Shown here piece by piece: positions 42,826 through 51,925 of a stretch of DNA of 64,000 nt (the first letter of the stretch is position 1; each line of letters begins with the position of its first letter). This DNA comes from Thermodesulfobium narugense DSM 14796. Lineage in GTDB: Bacteria; Thermodesulfobiota; Thermodesulfobiia; Thermodesulfobiales; Thermodesulfobiaceae. The notes beneath the pieces are model-generated. The model searched no databases and had not been told where the DNA came from. It was given only the letters and a program-made list of their open reading frames with translations. Made by a program: the position numbers and the translations under genes. The DNA lies in assembly GCF_000212395.1 (NCBI RefSeq), contig NC_015499.1, positions 1,437,421 through 1,501,420 of the forward strand. The letters run 5' to 3'.

Positions 42826-43563
42826 TTAAAACATGCCACCATTTACAGAAATAATCTGCCCAGTTACGTAATTCGCAGAATTAGCCAACCACAACGCAAC
42901 TTCTGCAACGTCTTCAGGAGTACCGAGCCTACCTAGGGCAATCGATGAAAGTAATTTGTTCCTTATCTCATCAGAAAGCCCTGAGGTCATATCTGTAACA
43001 ATATAACCAGGAGCAATAGAATTGACAAGTATTCCTCTTGAACCCAGTTCTTTTGCAAGAGATTTCGTCAACCCAAATAATCCCGATTTTGAAGCAGAAT
43101 AATTAGCCTGACCTGGATTTCCTATTTGCCCAATAACTGAAGAAATATTTATAATTCTGCCGCTCTTTTGTTTTATCATTCTTTTAGCTGCCTCCTTCGA
43201 ACACAAAAAAGCAGCTTTAAGGTTCACATCTATTACTTCATCCCATTGGGATTCTGTCATTCTTAATATTAATGCATCTCTTGTTATGCCAGCATTATTC
43301 ACAAGGATGTCTATTCTGCCAAATAAAGTGTCTACTTGTTCAAAAAGCGCTTTCACTTCACTTTCTTTTTCAACTGATGCCTTAAAAATTTCAACTGTAC
43401 AACCCATACTAACTAATTCTTCTTTAATTTTCTTAGCTGCTTCATCGTTAGAGGCATAATTAATCAAAACTTTCGCCCCCTCCACAGCAAAGGCTTTAGC
43501 TATAGCCTTACCTATACCTCTGCTTGAACCAGTAACTATGGCCACCTTTCCTTCTAACGTCAT
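42826..43563 (-). CDS. fabG: 3-oxoacyl-ACP reductase
   Basis: NADPH-dependent short-chain dehydrogenase, 245 residues. The cofactor motif TGSSRGIGKAIA (about residues 11-22), NNAG at about 88 and the catalytic NISSVIGQIGNPGQANYSASKSG (Ser, Tyr-x3-Lys) are all present, and the C-terminus YVTGQIISVNGGMF is typical of FabG. It follows fabD by six bases and precedes acpP by 21 bases. Confidence 0.95.
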   Translation of the reverse strand: MTLEGKVAIVTGSSRGIGKAIAKAFAVEGAKVLINYASNDEAAKKIKEELVSMGCTVEIFKASVEKESEVKALFEQVDTLFGRIDILVNNAGITRDALILRMTESQWDEVIDVNLKAAFLCSKEAAKRMIKQKSGRIINISSVIGQIGNPGQANYSASKSGLFGLTKSLAKELGSRGILVNSIAPGYIVTDMTSGLSDEIRNKLLSSIALGRLGTPEDVAEVALWLANSANYVTGQIISVNGGMF

Positions 43564-43569
43564 GTCTAA

Positions 43570-44460
43570 TCACTCTCCATCTAAGGCACTGCACTCTAGT
43601 TTAGTCCAGCGCCTTAACATTGTTGTAAGTATATTTTTGGGACCAACTTCAACACAACTTTCATATCCATCACGAATAATATTCTCAATAGTATCAGTCC
43701 ACTTTACTGGACTAATTATTTGCTTTGACAAAATATCTGGAATATCTTTATTATCTTTATAAGGAAGCCCATCAATATTTTTATAAACTGGAATTTTAAA
43801 ATCTTTAAATTCCAAACTCTCTAAAAATTTTCTAAATTCCTTTGCTGCGTCCTCCATCAGAGGAGAATGAAATGCACCTTCTACTTTTAACTTTATAGCT
43901 TTCTTTATCTCAAAACTTTTATAATTTTCCAAAACCCAGTCTATTGCACTGTTTTCACCCGAAACTACTATTTGCTGATTAGAATTTTCATTTGCTACAA
44001 CACACACACCAAAGCGTGAAGCCTCTTTACAAAGAGATTCAATCATCTTTATATCAAATCCCAGCAAAGCTACCATACTACCTCCACGTTTTGCGGCGCA
44101 CTCACCCATAAGACGTCCTCTAACATAAACAGATTTCAGAGCATCTTTGAAGGAAAGTACACCTGAAGCAACCAGAGCTCCATATTCACCAAGACTATGA
44201 CCGGCTGAAGCCTCAAAACAAAAGTCCTTATCAGTTAGATCTTTCAAAAAACCTAAGCTTGTAGCTAAAATAGCAACTTGTGAAACATTAGTAGGCAACA
44301 AAGATTCCTCAGATGTTGACATTAATTTTAATATATTTGTCAAATCTAAATCTTCTAACATTTTTCTTATAAATTCTTGCGACTTTTCGCTCAACTTTAA
44401 GTGCATATTCAAATATTGAGATCCCTGTCCTGGAAAGAGCAAAACAGTCTTTTTACTCAT
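43570..44460 (-). CDS. fabD: Malonyl-CoA:ACP transacylase
   Basis: Loads malonate onto ACP. 296 residues. The N-terminal LFPGQGSQYLNM, the nucleophile motif GHSLGEYGALVASGVL (Ser at about 88) and the later VEGAFHSPLM (catalytic His) are as expected; the YKNIDG and VEVGPKNILTTMLRR segments complete the family. Slightly shorter than usual (about 310). It overlaps fabH by 4 bases. Confidence 0.94.
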   Translation of the reverse strand: MSKKTVLLFPGQGSQYLNMHLKLSEKSQEFIRKMLEDLDLTNILKLMSTSEESLLPTNVSQVAILATSLGFLKDLTDKDFCFEASAGHSLGEYGALVASGVLSFKDALKSVYVRGRLMGECAAKRGGSMVALLGFDIKMIESLCKEASRFGVCVVANENSNQQIVVSGENSAIDWVLENYKSFEIKKAIKLKVEGAFHSPLMEDAAKEFRKFLESLEFKDFKIPVYKNIDGLPYKDNKDIPDILSKQIISPVKWTDTIENIIRDGYESCVEVGPKNILTTMLRRWTKLECSALDGE

Positions 44461-45437
44461 AAAGATATCAACCCCGATCCAAATGCAAAACCGGCTCCAA
44501 ACGCAGCAAGAACTATTTTATCGCCCGATCTGATAACGCCAGATCTATAGGCTTCGTCAATAGCAATAGGTATTGATGCTGCAGAAGTATTGCCAAAGCG
44601 TTCCACATTCACATAAAACTTTTCGTTATCTAGCTTAAGATGTTTTCTTACAGATTCTATTATCCTCTTGTTTGCCTGATGAGGAACAATCTTTGATATA
44701 TCATCAAAGCTTAATTTTGATTCTTCAATAACATTCTTTACGGATTGGACCATAGACCTTACAGCGAATTTAAAAACCTCCTGTCCGTTCATTTGTATAG
44801 TTGGCAATCTTTTTTGAGAAGTTCCAAAGCGATCGTGATCGCTAGAACCACTTCCAGATATCTTCAGGTGATCTGCTCCACTTCCATCACTTCCCAAAAA
44901 AAACCACCACTCATTGCCAGGCTTACTCTTCAAAATACAGGCGCCCGCACCATCTCCAAAAAGTATTGCAGTCTTTCTATCGGACCAGTCAATAAATCTT
45001 GTAAGAATATCTGCTCCAATAACCGCAACACATTTGTAAGCATTGTTTTGTATAAATTGTGCTCCTACACAAAGTGCATATACAAAACCAGTACATGCCA
45101 GAGACAAATCAAAAGCAGCTGCTTTTTTTGCTCCAATAGCATCCTGTACTATACACGCAGTAGCAGGGAAAAGCATATCTGGAGAAGACGTTGCCACAAT
45201 AATTAGATCAATTTCATCAGGTTTTACGTTTCCTAATTTTAATGCATTTTGCAAAGCAGTAATAGCCAAATTAGACGTTTTTTCTCCTCTACATGCAACA
45301 TGTCTTTTTAATATACCAGTTCTCTCTCTTATCCACTCATCAGAGGTCAAAACCATACCTTCAAGCTCAAAATTTGTAACTACGCCTTCAGGTACACATG
45401 AACCCCAACCGTATATTCCTACGTCTTTAACTTTCAC
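44457..45437 (-). CDS. fabH: 3-oxoacyl-ACP synthase III
   Basis: Initiates fatty-acid synthesis from acetyl-CoA and malonyl-ACP. 326 residues. The catalytic triad is visible: Cys in FDLSLACTGFVYAL (about residue 115), His in IVPHQANKRIIE and Asn in ERFGNTSAASIP. It starts at a GTG 11 bases inside plsX, with AGG very close, so translation is probably coupled. Length and order plsX-fabH-fabD-fabG are classical. Confidence 0.95.
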   Translation of the reverse strand: MKVKDVGIYGWGSCVPEGVVTNFELEGMVLTSDEWIRERTGILKRHVACRGEKTSNLAITALQNALKLGNVKPDEIDLIIVATSSPDMLFPATACIVQDAIGAKKAAAFDLSLACTGFVYALCVGAQFIQNNAYKCVAVIGADILTRFIDWSDRKTAILFGDGAGACILKSKPGNEWWFFLGSDGSGADHLKISGSGSSDHDRFGTSQKRLPTIQMNGQEVFKFAVRSMVQSVKNVIEESKLSFDDISKIVPHQANKRIIESVRKHLKLDNEKFYVNVERFGNTSAASIPIAIDEAYRSGVIRSGDKIVLAAFGAGFAFGSGLISL

Positions 45438-46422
45438 CTACGATTTTTACCTTTTCTATTAGATTTTCAGAACAAAGCTTTACAGTCTGTAATATAGCAT
45501 TCTTCGCTGCAATACGTCCACTTCTTCCATGCCCAATCAAAAAAACCTTCTTTACACCCAAAAGAGGGGCAGCACCATAATTGGAGTAATCAGCACGTTT
45601 CACTATTCTTGCCAAAGCAGGATATAAAAGCATTCCGCCTAATCTTGTCATAAAACTTTGTCTTATAGCATCTCTCATTTCATATCTTAAATAATCTGAA
45701 ACTCCTTCTGTAGTTTTCAAAAAAATATTTCCAATAAATCCATCACAAACGAGAATGCTACACTTACCAAAAAAAGCATCCTTTCCTTCCATATTTCCAA
45801 CAAAATTAATATCACTTCTCGAAAGAAGCTCATATGACTCTTGCCTTAGTCTGTCCCCCTTGCTTTTTTCTTCTCCCACATTAAAAAGACCTACACTTGG
45901 ATCTTCAAAGCCAAGAAATTTCATATATACGCTGCCCATTCTAGCAAAATCCAAAATATTTTTGGGCTTTACGTCAACATTTGCTCCTGCATCAATTAGA
46001 AGAAACCCCCCTTGCTTTGAAGGCAAAAGAACACCTATAGCAGGTCTCTCAATACCTTTTAGCCTACCTATCCCCAATGTGCCTGCTACCAAACAACCAC
46101 CAGTGCTACCCAAAGATATACAACCAGAAGCAAATCCTTCATTAACTAAATCTACCATCTTATGCAAGTTAGAACCTTTTTTTTCTTTCCAAGCTTTTAC
46201 AGGCTCATCATCCATTTCAAAAACGTTTTCACAAGTAATTTCTTTTAATCTGCCAGAAGACAAAAAAGGATTTAAGATTTTTTGGTATCTATCAAAAACG
46301 TCTTTTGTAGCTACAGCATAAGTAATAAAATCCGATCTCGTTTCCATTGCAAGAACGAGACCGCGCACAGTCTCCTCTGGTGCTTTATCTCCGCCTAAAA
46401 GGTCAAAAGCTATAGAAATCAA
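45427..46422 (-). CDS. plsX: Phosphate acyltransferase PlsX
   Basis: Makes acyl-phosphate from acyl-ACP for phospholipid synthesis. 331 residues. The N-terminal IAFDLLGGDKAPEETVRG (the usual DxMGGD with Leu in place of Met), LGSTGGCLVAGTLGIGRLKGIERPAIG (about residues 102-128), the DAGANVDVKP motif and the late GAAPLLGVKKVFLIGHGRS are conserved. TTG start. It follows rpmF by 22 bases in the order found in many bacteria. Confidence 0.95.
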   Translation of the reverse strand: MISIAFDLLGGDKAPEETVRGLVLAMETRSDFITYAVATKDVFDRYQKILNPFLSSGRLKEITCENVFEMDDEPVKAWKEKKGSNLHKMVDLVNEGFASGCISLGSTGGCLVAGTLGIGRLKGIERPAIGVLLPSKQGGFLLIDAGANVDVKPKNILDFARMGSVYMKFLGFEDPSVGLFNVGEEKSKGDRLRQESYELLSRSDINFVGNMEGKDAFFGKCSILVCDGFIGNIFLKTTEGVSDYLRYEMRDAIRQSFMTRLGGMLLYPALARIVKRADYSNYGAAPLLGVKKVFLIGHGRSGRIAAKNAILQTVKLCSENLIEKVKIVGES

Positions 46423-46444
46423 GTTGTTATATTCTTACCTTAAA

Positions 46445-46642
46445 TTATTCTTCCGCCTTTTCTGCTTTGGTTGTAAGTACAACCCTTCCTCTATACGTTC
46501 CACATTTAGAACATGCTCTATGCGCAAGTGTTGGGGCCCCACAATGAGGACAACCAATAATATTTGGTAAATCTCCTTCTATAATATACGGTCTTCTAGT
46601 ATTTTGACGCATTTTAGAACGACGCTTTTTTGGTACTCCCAC
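46445..46642 (-). CDS. rpmF: 50S ribosomal protein L32
   Basis: A 65-residue ribosomal protein. The N-terminal GVPKKRRSKMRQNTRR is the L32 signature, followed by a zinc ribbon CPHCGAP...CSKCGTYRG with all four Cys. The GTG at 46642 lies nine bases after AGGAGG; the frame remains open upstream within the DUF177 gene, but that extension is not L32-like. It overlaps DUF177 by 29 bases. Confidence 0.95.
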   Translation of the reverse strand: MGVPKKRRSKMRQNTRRPYIIEGDLPNIIGCPHCGAPTLAHRACSKCGTYRGRVVLTTKAEKAEE

Positions 46643-47039
46643 TAATATTAACCTCCTTAATATCTTCTCTACAAAGAACACAAACAGGTTTCATTGGAAA
46701 CCACAACAAAAACTCCTGCCTCAATAGCTCCGAAAGATCAATTTCTTTACCATGAATTGCAAATTGATCCTCATTAGGCTTACCCTTAACAAATTCATCG
46801 TTAAGCTCAAACTCAATCTTCTGCTTAAACTTATTAAGACAGATTGCACACTCCATCACAAGCGTTCCCTTAATTTTGCCCTGTACCAATATAGCTTTTC
46901 CTACATTTGTCAAAGTCAAATCAAAATCAATTGGCGAACAAAATTCAAGAGAGGGCTCGTCAAATTGAGCAGCTTCTTGAGTCTTAATTCTAATACTGCT
47001 TCCCACATCATCAAGGATTTGCGAGACATCTACTCTCAT
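46614..47039 (-). CDS. DUF177/YceD family protein
   Basis: A 141-residue YceD-type protein, found next to rpmF in most bacteria and implicated in rRNA or ribosome metabolism. The conserved VMECAICLNKFKQKIEFELNDEF (with the Cys-x2-Cys) and the C-terminal EIDLSELLRQEFLLWFPMKPVC are present, ending with a second CVLC pair. First gene of the rpmF-plsX-fab operon and only about 20 bases downstream of a perfect consensus promoter. Confidence 0.9.
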   Translation of the reverse strand: MRVDVSQILDDVGSSIRIKTQEAAQFDEPSLEFCSPIDFDLTLTNVGKAILVQGKIKGTLVMECAICLNKFKQKIEFELNDEFVKGKPNEDQFAIHGKEIDLSELLRQEFLLWFPMKPVCVLCREDIKEVNISGSTKKASF

Positions 47040-47066
47040 CTGAAACCCTACCTTTCAAACGAAGCT

Positions 47067-47095
47067 ATTATAAAAACCCTTTTAAAAATTGTCAA
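47067..47095 (-). promoter_or_regulatory. Perfect consensus promoter of the DUF177-rpmF-plsX-fab operon
   Basis: Minus-strand TTGACA, exactly 17 bases, TATAAT: a full match to the sigma-70 consensus with ideal spacing. The predicted start near 47060 is about 20 bases before the ATG of the DUF177 gene. The -35 reaches to within a few bases of the MOSC gene end. Confidence 0.85.
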
Positions 47096-47098
47096 ACA

Positions 47099-47548
47099 TC
47101 AAATGTCAAAATCTACAATATCACCTACACAAACCTTACCACCTTTTAAAACTTTACAAAATACGCCCTCTTTTAACATCTGATTGTGAGGTCTATTAAA
47201 CTGCAAATATCTAGATTTTTCAAGATGCTCATTTGGCCCCTTGCCTATTTCAACTATTTGTAATATAGCCTCTTGTCCAATTTTAAATTTAGTACCTATA
47301 CCCATCTTATATACATCTATTCCTTCAACTGTAATATTATCAGCATAGTCGCCTGGCTTCAAGTTAAGTTCTTTTGCAATTCCTTTTGAATACGTAGAGA
47401 GGCTTGATACACTAATTTGTCTTTGAGAAAGACCAGCATGCGCATCTCCAACTGCGCCATAATTTTCAATAAGTTCAATGCATTGAACGCTGCTTTTCGG
47501 AACTCCTCTTTCAGTTGAAATAGCACAGTTTACAACTTTGCCTTTCAA
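47099..47548 (-). CDS. MOSC domain protein
   Basis: A 149-residue stand-alone MOSC (molybdenum cofactor sulfurase C-terminal) domain. Family segments include GAVGDAHAGLSQRQISVSSLSTY, DYADNITVEGIDVYKMGIGTKF and the late HNQMLKEGVFCKVLKGGKVCVGD; two Cys residues occur in the last 20 residues, one in FCKVL. MOSC domains transfer sulfur or handle the molybdenum/tungsten cofactor; its exact role here is unknown. TTG start five bases after AGGAGG. A separate promoter separates it from the fatty-acid operon downstream. Confidence 0.87.
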   Translation of the reverse strand: MKGKVVNCAISTERGVPKSSVQCIELIENYGAVGDAHAGLSQRQISVSSLSTYSKGIAKELNLKPGDYADNITVEGIDVYKMGIGTKFKIGQEAILQIVEIGKGPNEHLEKSRYLQFNRPHNQMLKEGVFCKVLKGGKVCVGDIVDFDI

Positions 47549-47717
47549 AATATCCTCCTAAGCAATTCAAATATTTATTTGTGGCTTGTTCTTAATTATT
47601 TATGTTATTTTTATTCTACTACAAATTATTTATTTTTTTTGAAAGGTAAAAACAATTATATTACTAGTATAATTAATATGTTGGAAATAAAGTATTTATT
47701 ATTTAAGGAGGACATCT

Positions 47718-48986
47718 TTGCAGCAGACAGGCTACTTATTTATTTTTCTTGTGATAACAGTAAATTTGTTTGGAGTTTTCTTAGAATTTTTAAATCTCAG
47801 GAATATTAACATAAATAATTTAGAAAAAATTAAAAAAATATTCACTGTGGAAAATCCAACATCCTTAATAAAATACCAAAAGTCAAAAATAGCTATTCAA
47901 ATAGTTAAAGGAGTTGTAGAGATCCTTGTATTTTTTTATTTGTTTGCAACAAATATTATCCAATCAATATCAAAAGAAATATATAAGCTCCAAACATTTG
48001 AATTTATAAAGGCCTTTTTATTATTTGTCTCTTTTTACGTAGCACTTAAAGTAGTTGAGTTGCCCTTTATTATTATTGATACCTTCTACATTGAAAAATT
48101 TTTCGGCTTTAGTAAAATAACAAAAAAATTGTTTTTAAAGGATATGTGCCTGCAAACAATTTTGGGAGCAATTTTGCTTTTTGTGGTCTTGTTCATAATA
48201 ATAAACTTTATATGCATATCAGGGCCAATTTGGTGGATATTATCTTCTTGTTTTCTTATATTGTTAAGCTTTTTTATTCTATATATCTATCCCATATTTA
48301 TTGCCCCAATGTTTAACAAGTTCACACCTCTAACAGATACAGAATTGGAATTAAAGATAAAGGATATTCTGGAAAAAACAGGGTTTTCCCTTGAAAACGT
48401 CTACGTAATGGACGCATCAAAGAGATCGACTCACTCAAATGCATATTTTACAGGTTTTGGAAAGAAAAAAAGATTGGTCCTATTTGATACATTTCTTAAA
48501 AATCACAATCACTCTGAGATAATATCAGTTCTATCTCACGAATTAGGTCATTTCAAACACAATCACATTATTAAAATGTTCTTGCTAAACGCTTTAGTAA
48601 TATTTTTGGCCATGTTTGTTAGCGAAAAACTGCTTCAAATGAACTTTGTAACTAATATCTTTGGTTTTAACAATTCTTTGTATAACAAAATATTTATAAT
48701 ATTCACAATATTCTTGCCTCTTGGAAACATTATTTTTAATTTGATATTTATGCCTATATTGAGATTAAATGAATATCAAGCGGATGAATTTGCGATAAAA
48801 CTAACTATGGATCCCGAAACTTTTAAAAATACTCTTGTTAAATTATACAAAGATAACCTATCAAATCCTGTACCTCACCCACTCTATGTATTCTTCAACT
48901 ATTCACATCCGCCTTTAGTAGAAAGAATAAGACACATATTTAGCTTTTATGACAAATACAAAGCCAACTTAAAAAAATCTACCTAA
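47718..48986 (+). CDS. M48 family metallopeptidase, Ste24/CaaX protease-like
   Basis: A 422-residue integral membrane zinc protease. An N-terminal multi-helix M48_N region is followed by the active site VLSHELGHFKHNH (HExxH, about residues 275-287) and a distal Glu in NEYQADEFAIKLT. The C-terminal NYSHPPLVERIRHI is typical of the Ste24 type. In bacteria such proteins serve membrane-protein quality control. TTG start with AAGGAGG six bases upstream. Stand-alone gene, divergent from the MOSC gene. Confidence 0.88.
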   Translation: MQQTGYLFIFLVITVNLFGVFLEFLNLRNININNLEKIKKIFTVENPTSLIKYQKSKIAIQIVKGVVEILVFFYLFATNIIQSISKEIYKLQTFEFIKAFLLFVSFYVALKVVELPFIIIDTFYIEKFFGFSKITKKLFLKDMCLQTILGAILLFVVLFIIINFICISGPIWWILSSCFLILLSFFILYIYPIFIAPMFNKFTPLTDTELELKIKDILEKTGFSLENVYVMDASKRSTHSNAYFTGFGKKKRLVLFDTFLKNHNHSEIISVLSHELGHFKHNHIIKMFLLNALVIFLAMFVSEKLLQMNFVTNIFGFNNSLYNKIFIIFTIFLPLGNIIFNLIFMPILRLNEYQADEFAIKLTMDPETFKNTLVKLYKDNLSNPVPHPLYVFFNYSHPPLVERIRHIFSFYDKYKANLKKST

Positions 48987-49150
48987 TCTATCTTAGCTCT
49001 TAAGTATTGAACAGGTCATTCTATCTTTTGTTTTAACACCTTTGCTGCATGCAGCAGCCAATACGGATTCCTAAGGAGCTCTCTCCTACGCCTCCAACAG
49101 AACGAGTTAGATAGTGTGTAACGTGATCCCAGGAATAAATTATCTAACTT
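48987..49150. other. Non-coding gap with several inverted repeats and raised GC
   Basis: This 164-base gap lies between two convergent genes. Its middle is clearly richer in G and C than its surroundings. It holds a perfect 14-base palindrome TGCTGCATGCAGCA (49043-49056), a hairpin AGGAG-CTCT-CTCCT (49074-49087) and a 9-base inverted repeat AGTTAGATA/TATCTAACT (49105-49113 and 49141-49149). No ORF with a start signal is evident. It could be a structured RNA, a terminator region or the worn end of a mobile element. Confidence 0.45.
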
Positions 49151-51856
49151 CTATTTTACTCCTATTTGCCACCAATTTACTCTATTATTTTTTTGTTGTT
49201 TTATTTGATACATTGCAACATCAGCCTTTCTAATTAATTCGTCTGGTTTAGTCGAATCAATCGGGTAAATTGATGCTCCAAGTGACATTCCAATTTTTAC
49301 ACTTTTTCCAGGTATTAATTCGAACTCTTCTTCAATTGCAAGATGCATCCTACTAAAAGCGCTCTCTAGTTGATTTATATATTCTTCGCCAGTAAGCTCT
49401 TCTATTACAACTATAAATTCGTCTCCGCCAATCCTTGTCACCAGGTCACTAGATCTAAGATTTAGTCGAAGCCTATTTGCAAATTCTTTAAGAAGTTTGT
49501 CTCCCATGCTGTGGCCAAAAGTATCGTTTACAACTTTGAAATCGTCAAGATCTATCATGCAAACTGCAAACATATTTTTATTTCTTTTCGCTCTTGCCAC
49601 AACATATTGTAAATCTTCCATTAAAGCTCTTCTATTTGGCAGATTTGTAAGAGGATCATTTCTCGCCTGATCGTGCAGCTTAATCTCCAAATTAAATCTA
49701 TCTGTAACGTCAATAAGTGTCCAGATGGCTAATTCTTCATCTCTTATTTTTACAAGACGAAGTCCTATGTCGCAGTAAATCTCTTTTTTATTCTGCGTTA
49801 TCATCTTTACATTATTTATAAATGCCTTTTTATAGTCTTTCGCATCAAAATAAACTTTCTTTAGCTTTTCATAATCGTTTGCAGAAGAAAACAAGATTTC
49901 CATAGATTTTCCCATTAAATTATTAATCGAATGATACTCAAAAATGTTTAAAGCCCTTGAATTTACGTTAATTATGTTTTCTTCTCTAGTCATTAAAACT
50001 CCAGCCAATGTGTTCTCAAGAAGGGCTTCCTGAATAACCATAAGATTTCGTTCAGTTTGCAAAAGTTCAATTCTTTCTAAACCATTAGAAATATCTCTTG
50101 CTAAATCTTCTAAAACATCTTTTAGTTCTGAATCAAAATAATTAATTTCATCACTTGCTAAAACAAAAATAGCATACAACTTCTCATGAAAATATATTGG
50201 CAGACCGGCCACAGACCTAACCCCTAAAGCTAAAAGCTTTTCTTTTATGCCTTTAGACACATCAAATTCTTCATAAGATTGTATATAGGCAGGCTTTTTT
50301 TCGTTCCAAACATAAGACATTACGTTTTTAATTATGCTCTCTTCTAAATCTACGCTAAAATCAATTCTCTCTAAAAAATCAGCATTTCCTGACCTTGCAA
50401 AAAAAACTATTTTGTCTTCTCGATCTGGATGTGCTATATAAGAAAAAAGCATTCTTGTATAATAAAGAGTAAGATCACATACAGATTGAAAAAGGTCTTT
50501 CTCAGACTCCGTGCTTAAGATTATTTTATTCACACTTGCTCTAAGAGTATTAATTCTCGATAACTTCTTTAACTGATTTACATATTCATGTTCTTTTTCC
50601 CTTTGCATCTGATACCTTTCAGTAACGTCAAAAAAGGTCCATACAGTAACTGCATTCATTAGATTTTCTTTTTCGTTTATAGCTCCACCAGAAATATCAC
50701 AAATTAAATACCCCCCATCAGCCCTTAAAAGTTTAACGTCTCTTAACTGAGCAGTCTTTTTAGTAGTAAGTTCCTCATAAAGTTTTCCTATCCTTTCAAA
50801 ATGATCATCGTCAAAATACAATATCTTGGAACTTTTTCCAACAAGATCGCTCATATTTTTATATCCAAGCATCTCTAAAAATCTCTTGTTAACTGATAAA
50901 ATTACTCTATTTTTCACTACAACTATCCCAGCAAGGGTGTGCTCTACCATTGCGTTATTGAAAGCCTGTCCTCTTTCTATTTGATTCTTTAAAACAGAAA
51001 ATAGTAATACAGCAAAACTCATTGCACAAGAAAAAACTTCAGCATCAAAAATAGGGCTTCCTTTCATAAGAAAATAATATGGTCCAAACCCAAACACAGT
51101 CGCATAAAACATTAACAAAAATACTAAAGCAATGAGAAAATATGTAATAAGAAAATCAAGACTGAACACAGACCATACAGTTGGCAAAATTACAACAAAT
51201 AAGAGTCCTATTCTTATGCCATTATCTAAATTTGGTGACATAAAGCAAAAGTGCCAAAGAACAAGAGTTAGAAAAGTAAGTATAAAAAATTCTACAAAGT
51301 CTTTCTTTGATTTAAATACGTTTTTTAAATTTTTCCGCTTAATCCAGAGCAAATAAAGAAAGGGTGTAATGGATATGATGGTAGCAAATTCTGATATAAA
51401 CCAGTTCTCTATAAAACTTAATAAATCACTATAAAGAATCTTTTCGCAGATTAGAAAGATATATGAAACGCATAAAGAAGAAACAAGCGGTTTAATGATG
51501 GATAAAAAAACTGCAAAAATCAGGAAATTTTTAACATCCTTGAATACATCGCTAAAATCAAATCTTAATCTTTTCATAATAAGAAGACTAATCAAAAGTG
51601 CAAAAGTATCTGCAAAAGCTACAAAAAATGAAAAATTTATCCCCCAATTAAAAAACAATATATTAGCAAAATATAATCCCAAAAATATGCCAAGAAGGGG
51701 GTACTCTTTCCATATGAGCACTGAAAAAACTGCAAGGGCATCCGGTGGCCAGAAAGGGGAGATGCCAGAAAACAAAATAGAAGGTATCCATGAAAGCAAT
51801 AGATAACCTAAGAGTATGATAATATTTAATAAAATAAATTTTTTAATTTTTGGCAT
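49151..51856 (-). CDS. Diguanylate cyclase with MASE1, PAS, GAF, PAS and GGDEF domains
   Basis: A 901-residue membrane sensor that makes cyclic di-GMP. Residues 1 to about 290 are a MASE1-type domain with about eight membrane helices (starts LSWIPSILFSGISPFWPPDALAVF). A PAS domain follows (about 297-415), then GAF-like (about 440-600), a second PAS (about 605-725) and a GGDEF domain (about 735-895) with the active-site RIGGDEFIVVIEEL and the DPLTNLPNRRALMEDL entrance. The GGDEF motif is intact, so the enzyme should be active; no RxxD inhibitory site is obvious before it. The stop lies just left of a 9-base inverted repeat. The ligand of the sensor part is unknown. Confidence 0.88.
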   Translation of the reverse strand: MPKIKKFILLNIIILLGYLLLSWIPSILFSGISPFWPPDALAVFSVLIWKEYPLLGIFLGLYFANILFFNWGINFSFFVAFADTFALLISLLIMKRLRFDFSDVFKDVKNFLIFAVFLSIIKPLVSSLCVSYIFLICEKILYSDLLSFIENWFISEFATIISITPFLYLLWIKRKNLKNVFKSKKDFVEFFILTFLTLVLWHFCFMSPNLDNGIRIGLLFVVILPTVWSVFSLDFLITYFLIALVFLLMFYATVFGFGPYYFLMKGSPIFDAEVFSCAMSFAVLLFSVLKNQIERGQAFNNAMVEHTLAGIVVVKNRVILSVNKRFLEMLGYKNMSDLVGKSSKILYFDDDHFERIGKLYEELTTKKTAQLRDVKLLRADGGYLICDISGGAINEKENLMNAVTVWTFFDVTERYQMQREKEHEYVNQLKKLSRINTLRASVNKIILSTESEKDLFQSVCDLTLYYTRMLFSYIAHPDREDKIVFFARSGNADFLERIDFSVDLEESIIKNVMSYVWNEKKPAYIQSYEEFDVSKGIKEKLLALGVRSVAGLPIYFHEKLYAIFVLASDEINYFDSELKDVLEDLARDISNGLERIELLQTERNLMVIQEALLENTLAGVLMTREENIINVNSRALNIFEYHSINNLMGKSMEILFSSANDYEKLKKVYFDAKDYKKAFINNVKMITQNKKEIYCDIGLRLVKIRDEELAIWTLIDVTDRFNLEIKLHDQARNDPLTNLPNRRALMEDLQYVVARAKRNKNMFAVCMIDLDDFKVVNDTFGHSMGDKLLKEFANRLRLNLRSSDLVTRIGGDEFIVVIEELTGEEYINQLESAFSRMHLAIEEEFELIPGKSVKIGMSLGASIYPIDSTKPDELIRKADVAMYQIKQQKNNRVNWWQIGVK

Positions 51857-51925
51857 ATTCTTTCAATTCGGAAAAACAAGATAAACTTTATATTATCACA
51901 AAAATTCTAAAAAAGTAAAAAATTA

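Noticed and set aside
45755-46321. A 188-codon plus-strand frame opposite plsX
   Set aside because: It lies wholly inside a certain gene on the other strand, is rich in Pro/Ser/Lys as expected from a shadow frame, and has no ribosome binding site.
48987-49150. A TnpB/IS200-IS605 C-terminal coding remnant
   Set aside because: Short open frames exist on the minus strand, but none shows the zinc-finger or DRDxNAA motif; kept only as a structured region of unknown origin.
51495-51806. A 103-codon plus-strand frame opposite the diguanylate cyclase N-terminus
   Set aside because: It is antisense to the hydrophobic MASE1 region, Lys-rich and without domain features; an artefact of codon bias on the opposite strand.
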